From the NCBI RefSeq assembly GCF_036013915.1, contig NZ_CP107899.1:8274001-8338000 (forward strand): DNA of 64,000 bases. Direction: 5' to 3'. Shown here one piece after another: positions 18,612 to 28,259 of the stretch. This DNA comes from Streptomyces sp. NBC_00464 (lineage in GTDB: Bacteria; Actinomycetota; Actinomycetes; Streptomycetales; Streptomycetaceae). The translations under genes and the position numbers were made by a program. Each line of letters begins with the position of its first letter. Within the stretch, counting starts at the first letter, position 1. Below the pieces are notes generated by a model, which searched no databases, was not told where the DNA came from, and saw nothing but the letters and a program-made list of their open reading frames with translations.

Positions 18612-20123
18612 ACAGGCCGATCTGTATCTGAACGGGCCCACGAGGTAGGTGACTCGCAACGTGCGGGCCTGCGTGGCGAGCGTGACCTCGATCGGTGCCG
18701 GCGAGCGGGCGGTCCGGAGCGGGCCGACCTCCGTGGCGCGTCGTCAAGCAGGGCGCCCCCACTTGGGCACTGCTCGTGGCATACGAGCCGTCGTCCACGG
18801 GGCACTGGCCTTCTCCAGCTTCAGCAGCCCCGCGAGAGGGGTCACATACGGGTTCTGACTGCAGACCGCACCGCGGGCCCGAGCCGCCGAAGTCGTGGCG
18901 CCGACTGGCCTCCGACAGGCCGCCCGGCACTTGATCCCGGCTGGCTGCCGAACGGAAGCGGGATTCGCCCGAGAAGGCGTGGCGTAGATCGGATGGCCGT
19001 CCGCTCCTGGCCGGGTAGGCGGTTCTCCTCCCCGCCCTCTGGTGCCGTTCGCCATGCTTGGCGAACGGCACCACTTCGGGTTTCGCGTCGGAAGAATCCC
19101 CCCTGCCGCCAGCAACTCGAAGTTCAAAGACGGGTTCCCGTCGAGCTTCCACAACAGGGCGTCACGCGCCTCTTGCAGGTACGGGCAGCCTTGCACCCGG
19201 CCCTGACAACGGGCTCCACAGTTGCACAGGGGTGTTCATCGTCTCGCCGCTCGTTGCGGAAGCGCCAGCATCAGGCTGCCTGGCCGAGGCTACGGCGGTG
19301 AGGTCCTGCTCGCGCAGCGGGGTGAAGCGCGACGTCGAACTTCGTGTCGTACGCCTCGGGGGTGATGCCGGGTCCGTGTGTGGAGTACTCGCCGAACCGG
19401 TTGATGTGCTCGGTCAGGTACGACGAGATGTGCGCCAGCTTCTCCGCCGGAGGACGAACTCACGGATCGAACCCCCGGCCGGTAACCACGTTCCCGCGCC
19501 AGTACCTCAAGACGGCCCCCTGCGCGCTATCGAGCCGCTCCGCGGCGACCGGGCAGGGGGCGGGGTCCACTCGCCGGCATCCGCTTCGAAGGCGACCGCT
19601 TCGGGTGGGCATCCACCGAACCGGCGGAGGAGAGCCGGTAGTTCCTCGGATGTGACTGTGTGGAAGACGGGATCTTCGCAGTCCGCAGGGCGGCAGACGA
19701 AGGCCGGGTTGGTGAAGGTCAGTTCAGGTCGTGGTGACAGGTGATGTCGGTCCCTCGGCACACCGGAATCGACCACCGTCCCAGGCGAGGACATTCCAGT
19801 CCCACCCGGAACCTTCGGGCAACTCGATTGCGATATCCGATCGTCCGGCGTTCGCCTGAGGACCCTCAATCTGTTCGTATACACCGACAGGTTATACAGA
19901 GGTATGAAGCGTCCGGCTTGAAGGGGTAAATCGCTGAGGTATCCGGACAGCCCAGGTCGCAGGGCTGAGTCCAGTGGGTTCGCGGGCTGTTGGATGAAGA
20001 TTTTTTTCGTACGATGTGACAGCGTGCATCGCGGTGTACAAGTAGATTGTCAACATCACCACGAGATTTGATATCGACCTGCCAACTGCAGTCCACCGAC
20101 TGGTATTTGGTGGTCGGTCATCA
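18612..20123. other. Degenerate intergenic stretch with gene fragments
   Basis: About 1.5 kb without an intact gene. Apart from the Tn3 tail annotated separately, two minus-strand pieces have protein-like composition but no recognisable family. One is near 19196-19090 (containing LLWKLDGNPSLNFELLAAGG) and the other near 19794-19560 (LSPRPELTFTNPAFVCRP, then TSEELPALLRRFGG). GC drops between 19880 and 20100. Confidence 0.4.
19268..19440 (-). mobile_element. Tail of a Tn3-family transposase (remnant)
   Basis: The minus strand reads SSYLTEHINRFGEYSTHGPG then TPEAYDTKFDV. After a one-base shift it continues FTPLREQDLTAV, which together form the C-terminus of an actinobacterial Tn3-family transposase. 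The frameshift and missing body make it inactive. Confidence 0.7.
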
Positions 20124-20135
20124 CGTTAGGAGTTC
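20124..20135. repeat. Left member of a 12-bp inverted pair flanking the binding-protein gene
   Basis: CGTTAGGAGTTC here is the exact reverse complement of GAACTCCTAACG at 22390-22401. The similarity continues as CAGGC outside the core of each copy. The pair resembles insertion-sequence termini. Confidence 0.55.
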
Positions 20136-20292
20136 CAGGCGAACACCGAGTCCGGGCAGTCCGTCGGTCCACAATCGGGCCCGGTCGGGCCGACAGAGCT
20201 GGACGGTCGCGGTGTTCGTTGTCGTTTCCGACCTGATCCGGTTGTCCGGGGACACCCCCCACGCGGCCGGCCGAGAGCATGAGGAACGTTCC

Positions 20293-21864
20293 GTGAAGGT
20301 TCGTAAGAGGCAGTCGAGCACCCTGATCGCCGGGGGGCTGGCAGTGATGTTATTAGCGGCTTGCAGCTCCCAGGGCTCCGAGAGCAGGATGATCGTCGGG
20401 ATGTCCGACGACATCCTCGCCACGGATCCGGCCTCGGGATACGACCCTGGGTCCTGGCTGCTGTTCAACAACGTCTTCCAGTCCTTGCTGAGTTTCCCGC
20501 CCGGAGCGTCCACGCCCGTGCCGGAGGCTGCCGAGGAGTGCAAGTTCTCCGACGGCAGCAAGACGTACACCTGCACCTTGCGTGACGGGCTGAAGTTCAG
20601 CAACGGCAACAGCCTCACGTCGGCGGACGTCAAGTACTCGTTCGACCGGACGATCAGGATCAACGACCCGGCTGGCCCCGCGCCGCTGCTCTCCACGATC
20701 TCGTCGATCAGCACCCCGGACGACAAGACCGTCGTCTTCCGCCTCAAGGTGCCCGACGCAACGTTCCCCAGCAAGATCGCCTCGGGGGGCGGCTCCATAG
20801 TGGACCGTCAGGTCTACCCCGAGGACAGCCTGCTCGAGGATGGCAAGGCGGTCGGTTCGGGTCCCTACAAGCTGAACTCCATCGACAAGGGGGAAGCCGT
20901 CTTCTCGGTCTACTCGGGCTATCACGGAACCGCCGAGGTGAAGAACTCGGGCGTGACCCTGGAGCTCTTCCGAGGTGACCAGCAGGCCCTCCAGTCGGCT
21001 CTGGAGAAGGGCGACGTCGACATTGCCTACCGCGGCCTCAGCGCCAAGGCGATAGCCGCTCTGGACACCTCGTCCACTGCGGAGAAGGGTGGCATCGAGG
21101 TAGTCCAGGGCAACAGCGCCGAAGTCCAGCACATGGTCTTCAACGTTGGCGACCCGGTCGTCGGCAAGCTCGCCGTCCGGAAGGCCATTGCCTACCTCGT
21201 CGACCGCTACTCCCTGGTCAGCGAGGTCTACCAGTCCACGGCGGAACCGCTCTACTCGGTCATCCCGGTCGGCATCACCGGCCACGGCACCTCCTTCTTC
21301 GACACCTACGGGGACAGCCCGAAGCCGAAACAGGCGAAGGCGGTGCTGCGGGACGCCGGTATAGCGGACAAGGTGAAACTCACCCTCTGGTCCACCCCAA
21401 GCCGGTACGGGCCCGCTACCGACGATGAATTGCGTACCATTGCCGATCAGCTGAACCAGAGCGGGCTCTTCAACGCCCGCATGAGGTCCGTCGCCTTCGA
21501 CGAGTACGAGAAGGGCATCGCCGAAGGCAAGTTCGGCATCTACGTCAAGGGCTGGGTGCCGGACTACCCCGATCCGGACAACTTCACCCAGCCGTTCTTC
21601 GGCGAGGGCAACGTCCTGTCGAACAACTACGACAACAAGGAGATAGTCGACCGGATCATCCCTCGGACCTCGTCCATGACGGATCGCGCGAGCACTCGCC
21701 AGGAGTACATGAAACTGCAGGACATCGTGGCGCAACAGCTGCCGATTCTGCCGCTTTGGCAGGGCAAGCAGTACGCGGTCGCCCACGAGAACGTCCGAGG
21801 CCTGCAGAACTGCCTGGACACCTCGACCGTCTTCCGGTTCTGGGAACTCAGCACGGCTTACTGA
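20293..21864 (+). CDS. Family 5 (peptide/nickel-type) ABC substrate-binding lipoprotein
   Basis: A 523-residue exported lipoprotein from GTG, with GAGGAA seven bases upstream. The signal ends in the lipobox LLAAC (Cys24). The mature part is an SBP_bac_5 protein: ATDPASGYDPGSWLLFNNVF, then TLRDGLKFSNGNSLTSADVK and WVPDYPDPDNFTQPFF. Such proteins deliver oligopeptides or other small solutes to an ABC permease, but no permease or ATPase gene is nearby. Codons 20 and 21 (20350-20355) are both TTA, the rarest Streptomyces codon, read only by the developmental bldA tRNA. Expression may therefore be tied to aerial growth. Confidence 0.9.
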   Translation: MKVRKRQSSTLIAGGLAVMLLAACSSQGSESRMIVGMSDDILATDPASGYDPGSWLLFNNVFQSLLSFPPGASTPVPEAAEECKFSDGSKTYTCTLRDGLKFSNGNSLTSADVKYSFDRTIRINDPAGPAPLLSTISSISTPDDKTVVFRLKVPDATFPSKIASGGGSIVDRQVYPEDSLLEDGKAVGSGPYKLNSIDKGEAVFSVYSGYHGTAEVKNSGVTLELFRGDQQALQSALEKGDVDIAYRGLSAKAIAALDTSSTAEKGGIEVVQGNSAEVQHMVFNVGDPVVGKLAVRKAIAYLVDRYSLVSEVYQSTAEPLYSVIPVGITGHGTSFFDTYGDSPKPKQAKAVLRDAGIADKVKLTLWSTPSRYGPATDDELRTIADQLNQSGLFNARMRSVAFDEYEKGIAEGKFGIYVKGWVPDYPDPDNFTQPFFGEGNVLSNNYDNKEIVDRIIPRTSSMTDRASTRQEYMKLQDIVAQQLPILPLWQGKQYAVAHENVRGLQNCLDTSTVFRFWELSTAY

Positions 21865-21940
21865 GGCGTGTCGCAGAAGCGGACCGAGCTCTGCGGTGGT
21901 CAACGTATGGCACACGAAGATGCAGCGAACGTCGAATGGG

Positions 21941-21968
21941 CCGGACCGGAGGCGTGGCTCCGGTCCGG
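21941..21968 (+). terminator. Hairpin after the binding-protein gene
   Basis: CCGGACCGGAG (21941-21951) and CTCCGGTCCGG (21958-21968) form a perfect 11-bp stem with a six-base loop, 77 bases after the stop codon. Confidence 0.65.
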
Positions 21969-22429
21969 AAGAGCGTCGGGACGGCCTCCGGTCAGGCCTC
22001 CGGTCCGGCCCAGGCGTCATCTGATGGGTGGCACAGGGAAGCGAGCGGGGACGCCTCGTCGCGGAAACGAAATCAGCGCCCCAGGCGGTCGCTCCACGGA
22101 TGCCGACCGTATTCCTCGTCGATGGATTCAGCGAGCATGGAACGAGTCTTCTTGCCGTCCCGCACCGGAAGGCGATCGGTCTGGGCGACCACAGGGTCAG
22201 ATGGCGGGGCGGCCCCCGTACCGGCCGACGACGACCCCGCGGCTGAGGAAGGCGGCCGGCCCCCCGACCGATCAACACGATAGGCCCGTCCGGTGGACGG
22301 GTGCCGCACGTGCTGACAGTCACACCGGTGTCCTGATTGGTTCTCATTCGGGTGTCTCCGTTCAGGATCTGCAACCACTTGGTGCCTGAGAACTCCTAAC
22401 GAAATGCGTCTTGGGTAACGCCAGGCTCG
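21969..22429. other. Gap ending in an IS-like terminus
   Basis: No gene is supported here. GAACTCCTAACG at 22390-22401 is the right member of the inverted pair with 20124-20135, and the following GAAATG is also common at actinobacterial IS ends. Confidence 0.4.
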
Positions 22430-22645
22430 GTGGCCATGAGTCTGAGCGGTTCGCAAGCGGCGGCATTTTTCCGAGACGTCCGTGAAAACAGAGTGGTCTG
22501 GCTTGTCCGGGATGATGGCGGAAGCCCGACTCACCCCTCCGCGGACGGCACGCGAAGTTCCCCTTCTGGTCGACCTCGCCCCGGGCTCAGAGGGCGGCGA
22601 AGATCTGGGGGCGCGTACGCCGCAGCGGCCGAGCCCTCCACCCGT
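22430..22645 (+). pseudogene. DUF2750 protein, frameshifted and truncated
   Basis: The frame opens with MSLSGSQAAAFFRDV and VVWLVRDDGGSPT, the DUF2750 pattern, at about 22436-22550. One base later the expected continuation appears in another frame as KFPFWSTSPRAQRAAKIWG. A single indel therefore broke the gene, and the C-terminal half is missing. DUF2750 has no known function. The rest of 22646-22897 holds nothing. Confidence 0.65.
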
Positions 22646-22897
22646 GTGCCCGCCCCGGCCCCGCGACCGGGGCGGCGATACTGCCCCGTCGACGTTGACA
22701 TCGACGTCGTGCGGCTCCGGCCCCCAGGGGCCTCGCCGCCCTGTCGACCAGATCGAGCAGCACCTCAACCACCCAGTCGACGAGATACTGCAGGGTGCCC
22801 GGGCGCTTCTGGTCTGGCCGGATCAGCCTCGTCCATCCGCTCTGGCGCGGTATGACATGAGTTCCACGCGTGATGGCCGACAGAGGGGTAACTGGGG

Positions 22898-23668
22898 ATG
22901 CGTACGCTGCTGTTCGTCGTGCTGGCGGTGCTCGCCGGGGTGGCCTGGTACTGGAGCAGGTACCCCGGCAAATGGATCTTCGCCTTCAGCACCGCATACA
23001 CAAAGGAGCGTTCAGCGCTCAGGAGCCGCCGACGGGATCTGCGCGCGGTGGACAAAGAGGCCGCCCAGGCGGAGAGGACCGCGAAGCAGAAGGCTGACCG
23101 GGCAGAGGTCGAATACCGGCAGGACGTCCGGGCGCTGGAAAGGGAAATCGACGGTCTGCTGCGCCCGGGGAGAGGGCGGCTCGTGAAGGGTCCGGTCGGC
23201 GACATCACCGTGTACGAGCACGTGGTGGAGATGACCGGCCAGTCCCCGGCGGTGATTCCGCTCGCGGGGCTGAAGGCCGTGTTCAGGTCCGATCCCACCC
23301 ACATGATCGACCTGACCGAGCCTGGCGGCCGGACACACCGGGCGAAGTACCCCCGCCGCCGCGACCCGGACGATGAGAAGGCCCCGTTCTTCACCTCGGA
23401 GCAGCTGAGCGACTTCACCCTGGACATCCTGAACGCGGCGGCGGACGAGTACGAGTTCCTGGCGCGCCAGAACGCCCGCCTGCCGCAGGCCCGGAAGGAG
23501 CTCGAAGCAGCGCAGGCCAACACCGCGTCCCGTGACGAGGCACTGGAGAACCTCCGCACGGTCTGCGCCTGGCAGAAGGACAACCCCCGCCGCGAGACAC
23601 TTCTGGCCGACCTGGACGCAGAACGCTGCCGGTGGCAGCAGCTCACCGGGAAGATGCCCCCGCGGTAG
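22898..23668 (+). CDS. Membrane-anchored coiled-coil protein of unknown function
   Basis: A 256-residue protein preceded by GGGG. A single N-terminal transmembrane helix (LLFVVLAVLAGVAWYW) anchors it with a short outside end. A charged helix at residues about 38-90 (AQAERTAKQKADRAEVEYRQ) and a second one at about 190-250 look like coiled coils around a small globular centre (GPVGDITVYEHVVEMTGQSP). I do not know the family. It has normal Streptomyces codon use and stands alone between two decayed regions. Confidence 0.65.
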   Translation: MRTLLFVVLAVLAGVAWYWSRYPGKWIFAFSTAYTKERSALRSRRRDLRAVDKEAAQAERTAKQKADRAEVEYRQDVRALEREIDGLLRPGRGRLVKGPVGDITVYEHVVEMTGQSPAVIPLAGLKAVFRSDPTHMIDLTEPGGRTHRAKYPRRRDPDDEKAPFFTSEQLSDFTLDILNAAADEYEFLARQNARLPQARKELEAAQANTASRDEALENLRTVCAWQKDNPRRETLLADLDAERCRWQQLTGKMPPR

Positions 23669-23842
23669 TCCAACGAAGCCCCGCCATCTTGAAGTCGCAG
23701 GTCATCGGGGTGGCGTGATCGTCTGTGAGCATGCTCGAGCTGGTTGTGGGCGGCAGTCTGTGCTGTTGATCGTCAGGCGGCGGTCAAGGCCGGTCTGTTC
23801 GCTTCCAGGTCGCGGGGTCGTACGGGTTCGTAGGCTCGCGGG

Positions 23843-24729
23843 ATGACGGAGATCAACGAGGTCGCCGAACGCGTTGCGGCCCGCCGGGCGGAGCTCGATG
23901 AGGAGGAGTAGCTCCCGGCCGAGCGGCTCGATGCGGTCCGTGCCGAGCGCGAGGAACTCGGGGTGGCGATGCGCGTGCGGGAACGGACGCACGCCCAGCT
24001 GGACGCCGGGAGACTGTCGGCCCAGGCAGCGACGGTGCAGCTGGGCGGGGGTGGCGTGCTGCTGGTCCCGCACCGGGAGGCGGGCGCGGGCGAGGAGGTC
24101 CTGCCGCCGGACTACCAACGCCGTCGGCGACACCACCGTGCGCCGCCGGCGCGACGAGCTGGTATCCCCGCTCGCCGCCCGCGCACCCCGCTTGGACAGC
24201 GCATGCAAGAAGATCGCGGAACGGGGTGGCGAGGTCGTCCTCATCGACGGCGCCCTGATCCCCACCGTCCGTCGCACCGGCGCCGCGGACCGGCCCAACT
24301 GCTCCGGCAAGCACCGCCGTCATGGCCTGCACTTCCCCGCCCTCACCGACGGGAACGGCCGCCTGATCTGGATCTCCGCGGCGCGTCCCGGCCGCACTCA
24401 CGACATCACCGCCGCCCGCTGCGACCACATCCTCACCCACCTGCGCGCGGCAGGCCTCGGCGCCCTGGCCGACCTTGACCTACTCGGCCTCACCGGCGAC
24501 AGTGACGACCCGGTGATCGTCACCGACTACAAGGCCACTCGCGCCCGCAAGCTCACCCCCGGCGAGAAGCTGGCCAACCGGGTCCTGGCCGCCGCACGCT
24601 CCCGTCGAACACGGCTTCGCGCACCTGAAGACCTGGCGCATCCTCACCAAACTCCGCACCGCCCCCGCTCGCGCCACCGACCTTTTGCGCGCTCTCCTGG
24701 TCCACTCGAAACTCGAGCCCTCACGCTGA
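23843..24729 (+). pseudogene. IS5-family transposase (DDE_Tnp_4 type), disrupted
   Basis: The coding parts lie in different frames. A start segment (MTEINEVAERVAARRAELDE) hits an in-frame TAG at about 23909. A DDE segment follows after a frameshift: LIDGALIPTVRRTGAADRPN, SGKHRRHGLHFPALTD, and RLIWISAARPGRTHDITAA. After another shift near 24600 comes the tail VEHGFAHLKTWRILTKLRT ending at TGA 24727-24729. At least three lesions make the element inactive. Its ends could not be placed. Confidence 0.8.
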
Positions 24730-24740
24730 CAGATGATCAG

Positions 24741-25304
24741 TCATATTCGGCGCGGTCCCGCTCCGTCCTGCCAGCGGTAGAGGTCGCGCAGCAGGGAAAT
24801 CTCGGCGCCGTGATGGATCAGCTCCCTGTTCACGTGCAGGACCCTGTTCTCCATGGGAAACCGCTCGGGACCCACCGTGGGCGGATTGTCCAGGTCGGAA
24901 TCCGAGAGCTCGCGGACCCCCGCGTTCCATCTCCCATACATCTCATCGAGTTGATTCAGCGCCTCGTCAGCGGTCCCCGCGTAGGCGATTGCCTGGGACT
25001 CGAGGTCCTGGCCGCCGAAGTACCATCCGACCCGATAACCCAGGCAGGAGACGATGATGTGCGCCAGCCGCCAGGCAATCGTGGTCACCGGCGCAGGCAC
25101 CGGGGCAGGGGACGCGAAGTCCATCGTCCATCCCCCCGAACCTTCCGACATCGGTGCGGCCGACGTGCCACGTGGGCGGATGCTCCAGCAACCGCCCACC
25201 GGCTCCCAGAAGTACTCCTCGTCGGTAAGACCCTCCAGCCGTGGCCGCAGGTTCCTGCTCCAGTACCAGTCCAACTGGTCCGCGAGTCGCTCGCTTCTTG
25301 TCAT
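24741..25304 (-). CDS. DinB-family protein
   Basis: A 187-residue four-helix-bundle protein of the DinB/YfiT superfamily. DQLDWYWSRNLRPRLEGLTD opens the fold, EPVGGCWSIRPR is the conserved post-helix segment, and the putative metal histidines fall in WRLAHI and LIHHGAEI. Actinobacterial members include mycothiol-dependent transferases, but many are uncharacterised. It ends 12 bases from the broken IS5 gene, convergent with it, so its promoter side is intact. Confidence 0.85.
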   Translation of the reverse strand: MTRSERLADQLDWYWSRNLRPRLEGLTDEEYFWEPVGGCWSIRPRGTSAAPMSEGSGGWTMDFASPAPVPAPVTTIAWRLAHIIVSCLGYRVGWYFGGQDLESQAIAYAGTADEALNQLDEMYGRWNAGVRELSDSDLDNPPTVGPERFPMENRVLHVNRELIHHGAEISLLRDLYRWQDGAGPRRI

Positions 25305-25652
25305 TTCCGCACACTACATACAACGGAGACCTGGCTGCGCCCCTCGCGGACGCCGCCGGCCGTGGGCCGCGAGACGTACCGCACCAGGAGATGACACTGG
25401 GACCTGATGTGCCCTTCGGGCCGCGCTGCTGCGAGCGGCTCAGCCTCGACCGATGACATGACGGATGATCAAGACCGCAGACTCCCGCCCGAGATCAGCA
25501 CGAGTATCCCGATCGAGCGCCACGCCAGAGCTTCCGACCTACATGTTCGAAGAAGGCGAAGACTCAATGAACCGGATGGCACGCAGTCAGGTCTTAGCCG
25601 GCCCCGCGAGGCGCGGGTGGTCGCGAGTCTGCTTTCGCTGGCCAGGGGGGTG

Positions 25653-26078
25653 TGGGCTTGATTCGTTTTGACGGACATTCGAGATCTGGGGTTCAGCCCC
25701 GGGAGGATGTCCATCATGGAGAGCGTGAGGAAGCGGAAGCCTCGCCGCCCTCGTCGTTCGTTCACGCCGGAGTTCAAGGTTGAGATCGTCCGTCTGTGTC
25801 GACGAGGTGACCGCTCGGTCGGGCAGGTCGCCAGAGACTTCGAACTGACTGAGACCGCGGTGCGGGACTGGGTGAAGCAGGCCGAGGTCGACGCGGGCGA
25901 GCGCAACGGGCTGACCAGCAGTGAGCGAGAAACTGGCCGCGTTGCGGCGGGAGAACCGCGGCTGCGTGAGGATGTCGACGTCCTCAAGCGGGCCACGGCT
26001 TTCTTCGCGAAGGAGACCCGGTGACGGCGTACCCGTTCATCGAGGCGGAGAAGCGTGCAGGTCACAGCGCCAAACAAC
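25653..26078 (+). mobile_element. IS3-family element, 5' part only
   Basis: The left end TGGGCTTGATTC (from about 25653) precedes orfA, which starts near 25707 (RRPRRSFTPEFKVEIVRLCR, the DNA-binding part). Two compensating indels scramble the middle, and orfA ends at VLKRATAFFAKETR. The orfB start follows with the usual overlap (TAYPFIEAEKRAG, from about 26021) but survives for about 20 codons before running into the Rhs gene. The same IS left end is found inverted at 35684-35900. Confidence 0.8.
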
Positions 26079-26679
26079 GACACCGACAGCCCCGACTGGA
26101 CCGCCGATAACACTGGCGGCATCCGCAGCCGCAATGTGCAGGGCAGTGGCGGTGACCTGGACGCGGTCACCAGCGCCACGGGCGACAATGTCCTGCAGCT
26201 GTCGGATATCCACGGGGACACGGTTGTCCAGCTGCCGCTGGATACGACGAAGTTCCCGACCGCCACCTCGTACGACGAGTACGGCAATCCCGAATCCGCG
26301 TCCGCCACCCGCTACGGCTGGCTCGGCAGCAAACAACGCTTCAGCGAAACGGTCACCGGGGCCACCCTCATGGGAGTGCGGCTCTACGACCCCGACCGCG
26401 GGTCGGCTCCTCTTCACCGACCCGGTCCTCGGCGGCAACGGCAACGCGTACGAATACTGCAACGGCGACCCGGTCGATCGATTCGACCTCGATGGAAGAT
26501 GGTGGCATTTCCGTAGACTGGTCCGCAGGGCGGGCCGGTTCGTCGCCCACCATCAGACACTGGTCTCCTACGCCCTCGCGGGAGCGTGCTCCTTCGCAAC
26601 CGAAGACTGGGGAGTTCCTGCCTGCGCGGCGGGTGCGGGAGCCGTGACGGGTTGGATCTCCTATCGCTACGGCCACTAG
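26055..26679 (+). pseudogene. Rhs/YD-repeat protein C-terminus, truncated and frameshifted
   Basis: The frame to about 26400 reads YDEYGNPESASATRYGWLGS and GVRLYDPDRG, the Rhs-associated core. A one-base shift then gives LLFTDPVLGGNGNAYEYCNG and DPVDRFDLDGRWW, which ends the core, followed by about 60 residues of a variable C-terminus ending YRYGH at TAG 26677-26679. Rhs proteins are polymorphic toxins whose last domain is the effector. The front is lost to the IS3 insertion. After the TAG the same frame stays open for about 59 more codons with Trp/Tyr-rich composition, so the natural toxin end may lie beyond. Confidence 0.75.
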
Positions 26680-26874
26680 CGCCGGAGCCGTCATATCGGT
26701 GGATACTGGGCCAGCAGCTGGCGCGGAGCCCGCGACGGGCTGTACGGCTACGGCGCCGGCCGCACAGCTCACTACACCCGCCGCGCGAGAACCGTATGGC
26801 GATCCGCGAGGCATTGGTGGCGAGGCCGCTACACGCATGTCTGGCCGCACTACTAACCGAAGGGAAGGCTTCGC

Positions 26875-27090
26875 GTGTTCCGTGATCCCCGTGTCCACAC
26901 CCGCAAGTGGGCTGCACGCCACCCTCTGGGTATGGGACTGGTCATCGGGGCGATCTTCTACCTGGTGGAAGTCATCTCGACCGGAGACCTCCTGGGAACG
27001 CTCCCCTTCGCAGCGGTGATCGGGGCCATTTTCTGGGTCACCTCTCTCGGTGAGCGGCGCCGCAGGAAGAAGCACCACCTGCCGCGCTGA
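26875..27090 (+). CDS. Small two-helix membrane protein after the Rhs gene
   Basis: A 71-residue protein from GTG with AGGGAAGG upstream. Two hydrophobic helices (GMGLVIGAIFYLVEVI and GTLPFAAVIGAIFWVTSL) are joined by a short acidic turn, and the tail ERRRRKKHHLPR is strongly basic and so likely cytoplasmic. Its place directly behind an Rhs C-terminus is where immunity proteins sit, but sequence alone does not establish that role. A hairpin follows the stop. Confidence 0.6.
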   Translation: MFRDPRVHTRKWAARHPLGMGLVIGAIFYLVEVISTGDLLGTLPFAAVIGAIFWVTSLGERRRRKKHHLPR

Positions 27091-27104
27091 CCGGGCACCA
27101 TGCA

Positions 27105-27131
27105 ATACGGGTGTGAAGTCCGCACCCGTAT
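27105..27131 (+). terminator. Hairpin after the small membrane protein gene
   Basis: ATACGGGTG (27105-27113) pairs with CACCCGTAT (27123-27131) over a nine-base loop, 15 bases after the stop codon. Confidence 0.6.
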
Positions 27132-27268
27132 CGCGCGTGCCACCCCCTCGTCGGGGCACCGCTCGCGATGCCCCGCGCCCCATTCGCCCTTGTACCGGGG
27201 GAGGGAACCCGAGCGTCACGCGGCCACGGGATCCCCTGCCCGGTCACCGCAATACCCAAGGACATCTC

Positions 27269-27478
27269 GTGCGTAGATTCGGCGCACCTATTCTTCTCCT
27301 GCTCGCCTTCCTGTTCTCCGCCTGCACCAGCGGAAAGACCGCCGATGCCGGACCGAGCGGCTACCATCGGGCGCTGCCGGCAGCCTCAGAGGGCGTTTTC
27401 TCCCGCTGTTTCGTCCTGCTTCGCTCGTGTCTTTGGTCGGTGAAGCCAGCCGCTGTGCCAGCCGAGCGAAGTATGTGA
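27269..27478 (+). CDS. Short putative lipoprotein
   Basis: Sixty-nine codons from GTG, with AAGGA six bases upstream. RRFGAPILLLLAFLFSAC is a clear lipoprotein signal with lipobox LFSAC, followed by a typical flexible SGKTADAGPSG linker. After about residue 38 the composition changes (SRCFVLLRSCLWS), so the original mature domain was probably replaced or frameshifted. It is best regarded as a truncated lipoprotein gene. Confidence 0.45.
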   Translation: MRRFGAPILLLLAFLFSACTSGKTADAGPSGYHRALPAASEGVFSRCFVLLRSCLWSVKPAAVPAERSM

Positions 27479-27576
27479 GAGTCGAACCCAGTCCAGGCAG
27501 GTCAGCTCTCTGAATTCGGGTCGACTTGGCACGCTGTATCAGAGATCCTCAGGGTGTACCGAACCGAGGAGACAGG

Positions 27577-28170
27577 TTGTTCACGGAGTACCAGCAGCGC
27601 CTGCGCGATCGCTACCTTGCTGCCCCCGTCATGCCGGCGCCGGCGCCCTGGCAACCGGTCCTGGACCGCAGGACCCCCATCGGTGGCCTGCTCGGCATCG
27701 GCTTCGCGGCCCACCCGGACACCGGAGAGGACGTGGTCATGGCCGTGTCCGGCGACGGTCACGGCCTATTCGATGCTGTGACGGGCGAGAAGATCGCACG
27801 CGATCGCGATCCCGACCTTGCCACCAGCACTCCTGACGCACATCCGGATCTCGTCTGCCCGGGACTCGGCCCCCTCGCGGGCACCGAGATCCGTATCGCC
27901 GGTCTCTTCGGCGGTGGCCTGCACAGCACCACCCCGGACGGCTGGACCGTGGATGCTGTCAGCCCCGACTGGCCCCACCACCGCATCATCCTCTCCGCCG
28001 ACGGCGGTACGAACAACGGAGAGGCCGGAAACAGCTGGTGGCACATCTTCCACTCCGACTACTCGACCCTGCGCACCGCGGGGTTCTCTCCCACCGGACG
28101 CACCCTGGCCATCGCGACCAGCAGTGATCTCACCCTCTGGACCCGCCCCCACTTCCGCAGCGAAGACTGA
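27577..28170 (+). CDS. Conserved Streptomyces protein of unknown function
   Basis: A 197-residue protein. TTG at 27577 is the preferred start because GAGGAG lies five bases upstream and the next residues (FTEYQQRLRDRYLAAP) look natural; longer frames lack a ribosome site. The sequence is rich in beta strands with recurring Gly-Asp turns (AVSGDGHGLFDAVTGEKIAR, then FSPTGRTLAIATSSDLTLW), suggesting a small propeller-like or WD-like sheet. It has no signal peptide. I recognise it as a recurrent hypothetical in streptomycetes without a known function. Confidence 0.65.
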   Translation: MFTEYQQRLRDRYLAAPVMPAPAPWQPVLDRRTPIGGLLGIGFAAHPDTGEDVVMAVSGDGHGLFDAVTGEKIARDRDPDLATSTPDAHPDLVCPGLGPLAGTEIRIAGLFGGGLHSTTPDGWTVDAVSPDWPHHRIILSADGGTNNGEAGNSWWHIFHSDYSTLRTAGFSPTGRTLAIATSSDLTLWTRPHFRSED

Positions 28171-28259
28171 ACGGCCGCCAAAACCCGTCAAGGCACTTGG
28201 CGGCCACCCAGTCTGCCCAGGTCAGACGGCAGGTCCAGGACTAACATGGGACGGATGCA

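Noticed and set aside
20353..22374. A 673-codon minus-strand frame across the binding-protein gene
   Set aside because: Antisense of a clear SBP gene; the peptide has no domain and the composition is typical of a shadow frame.
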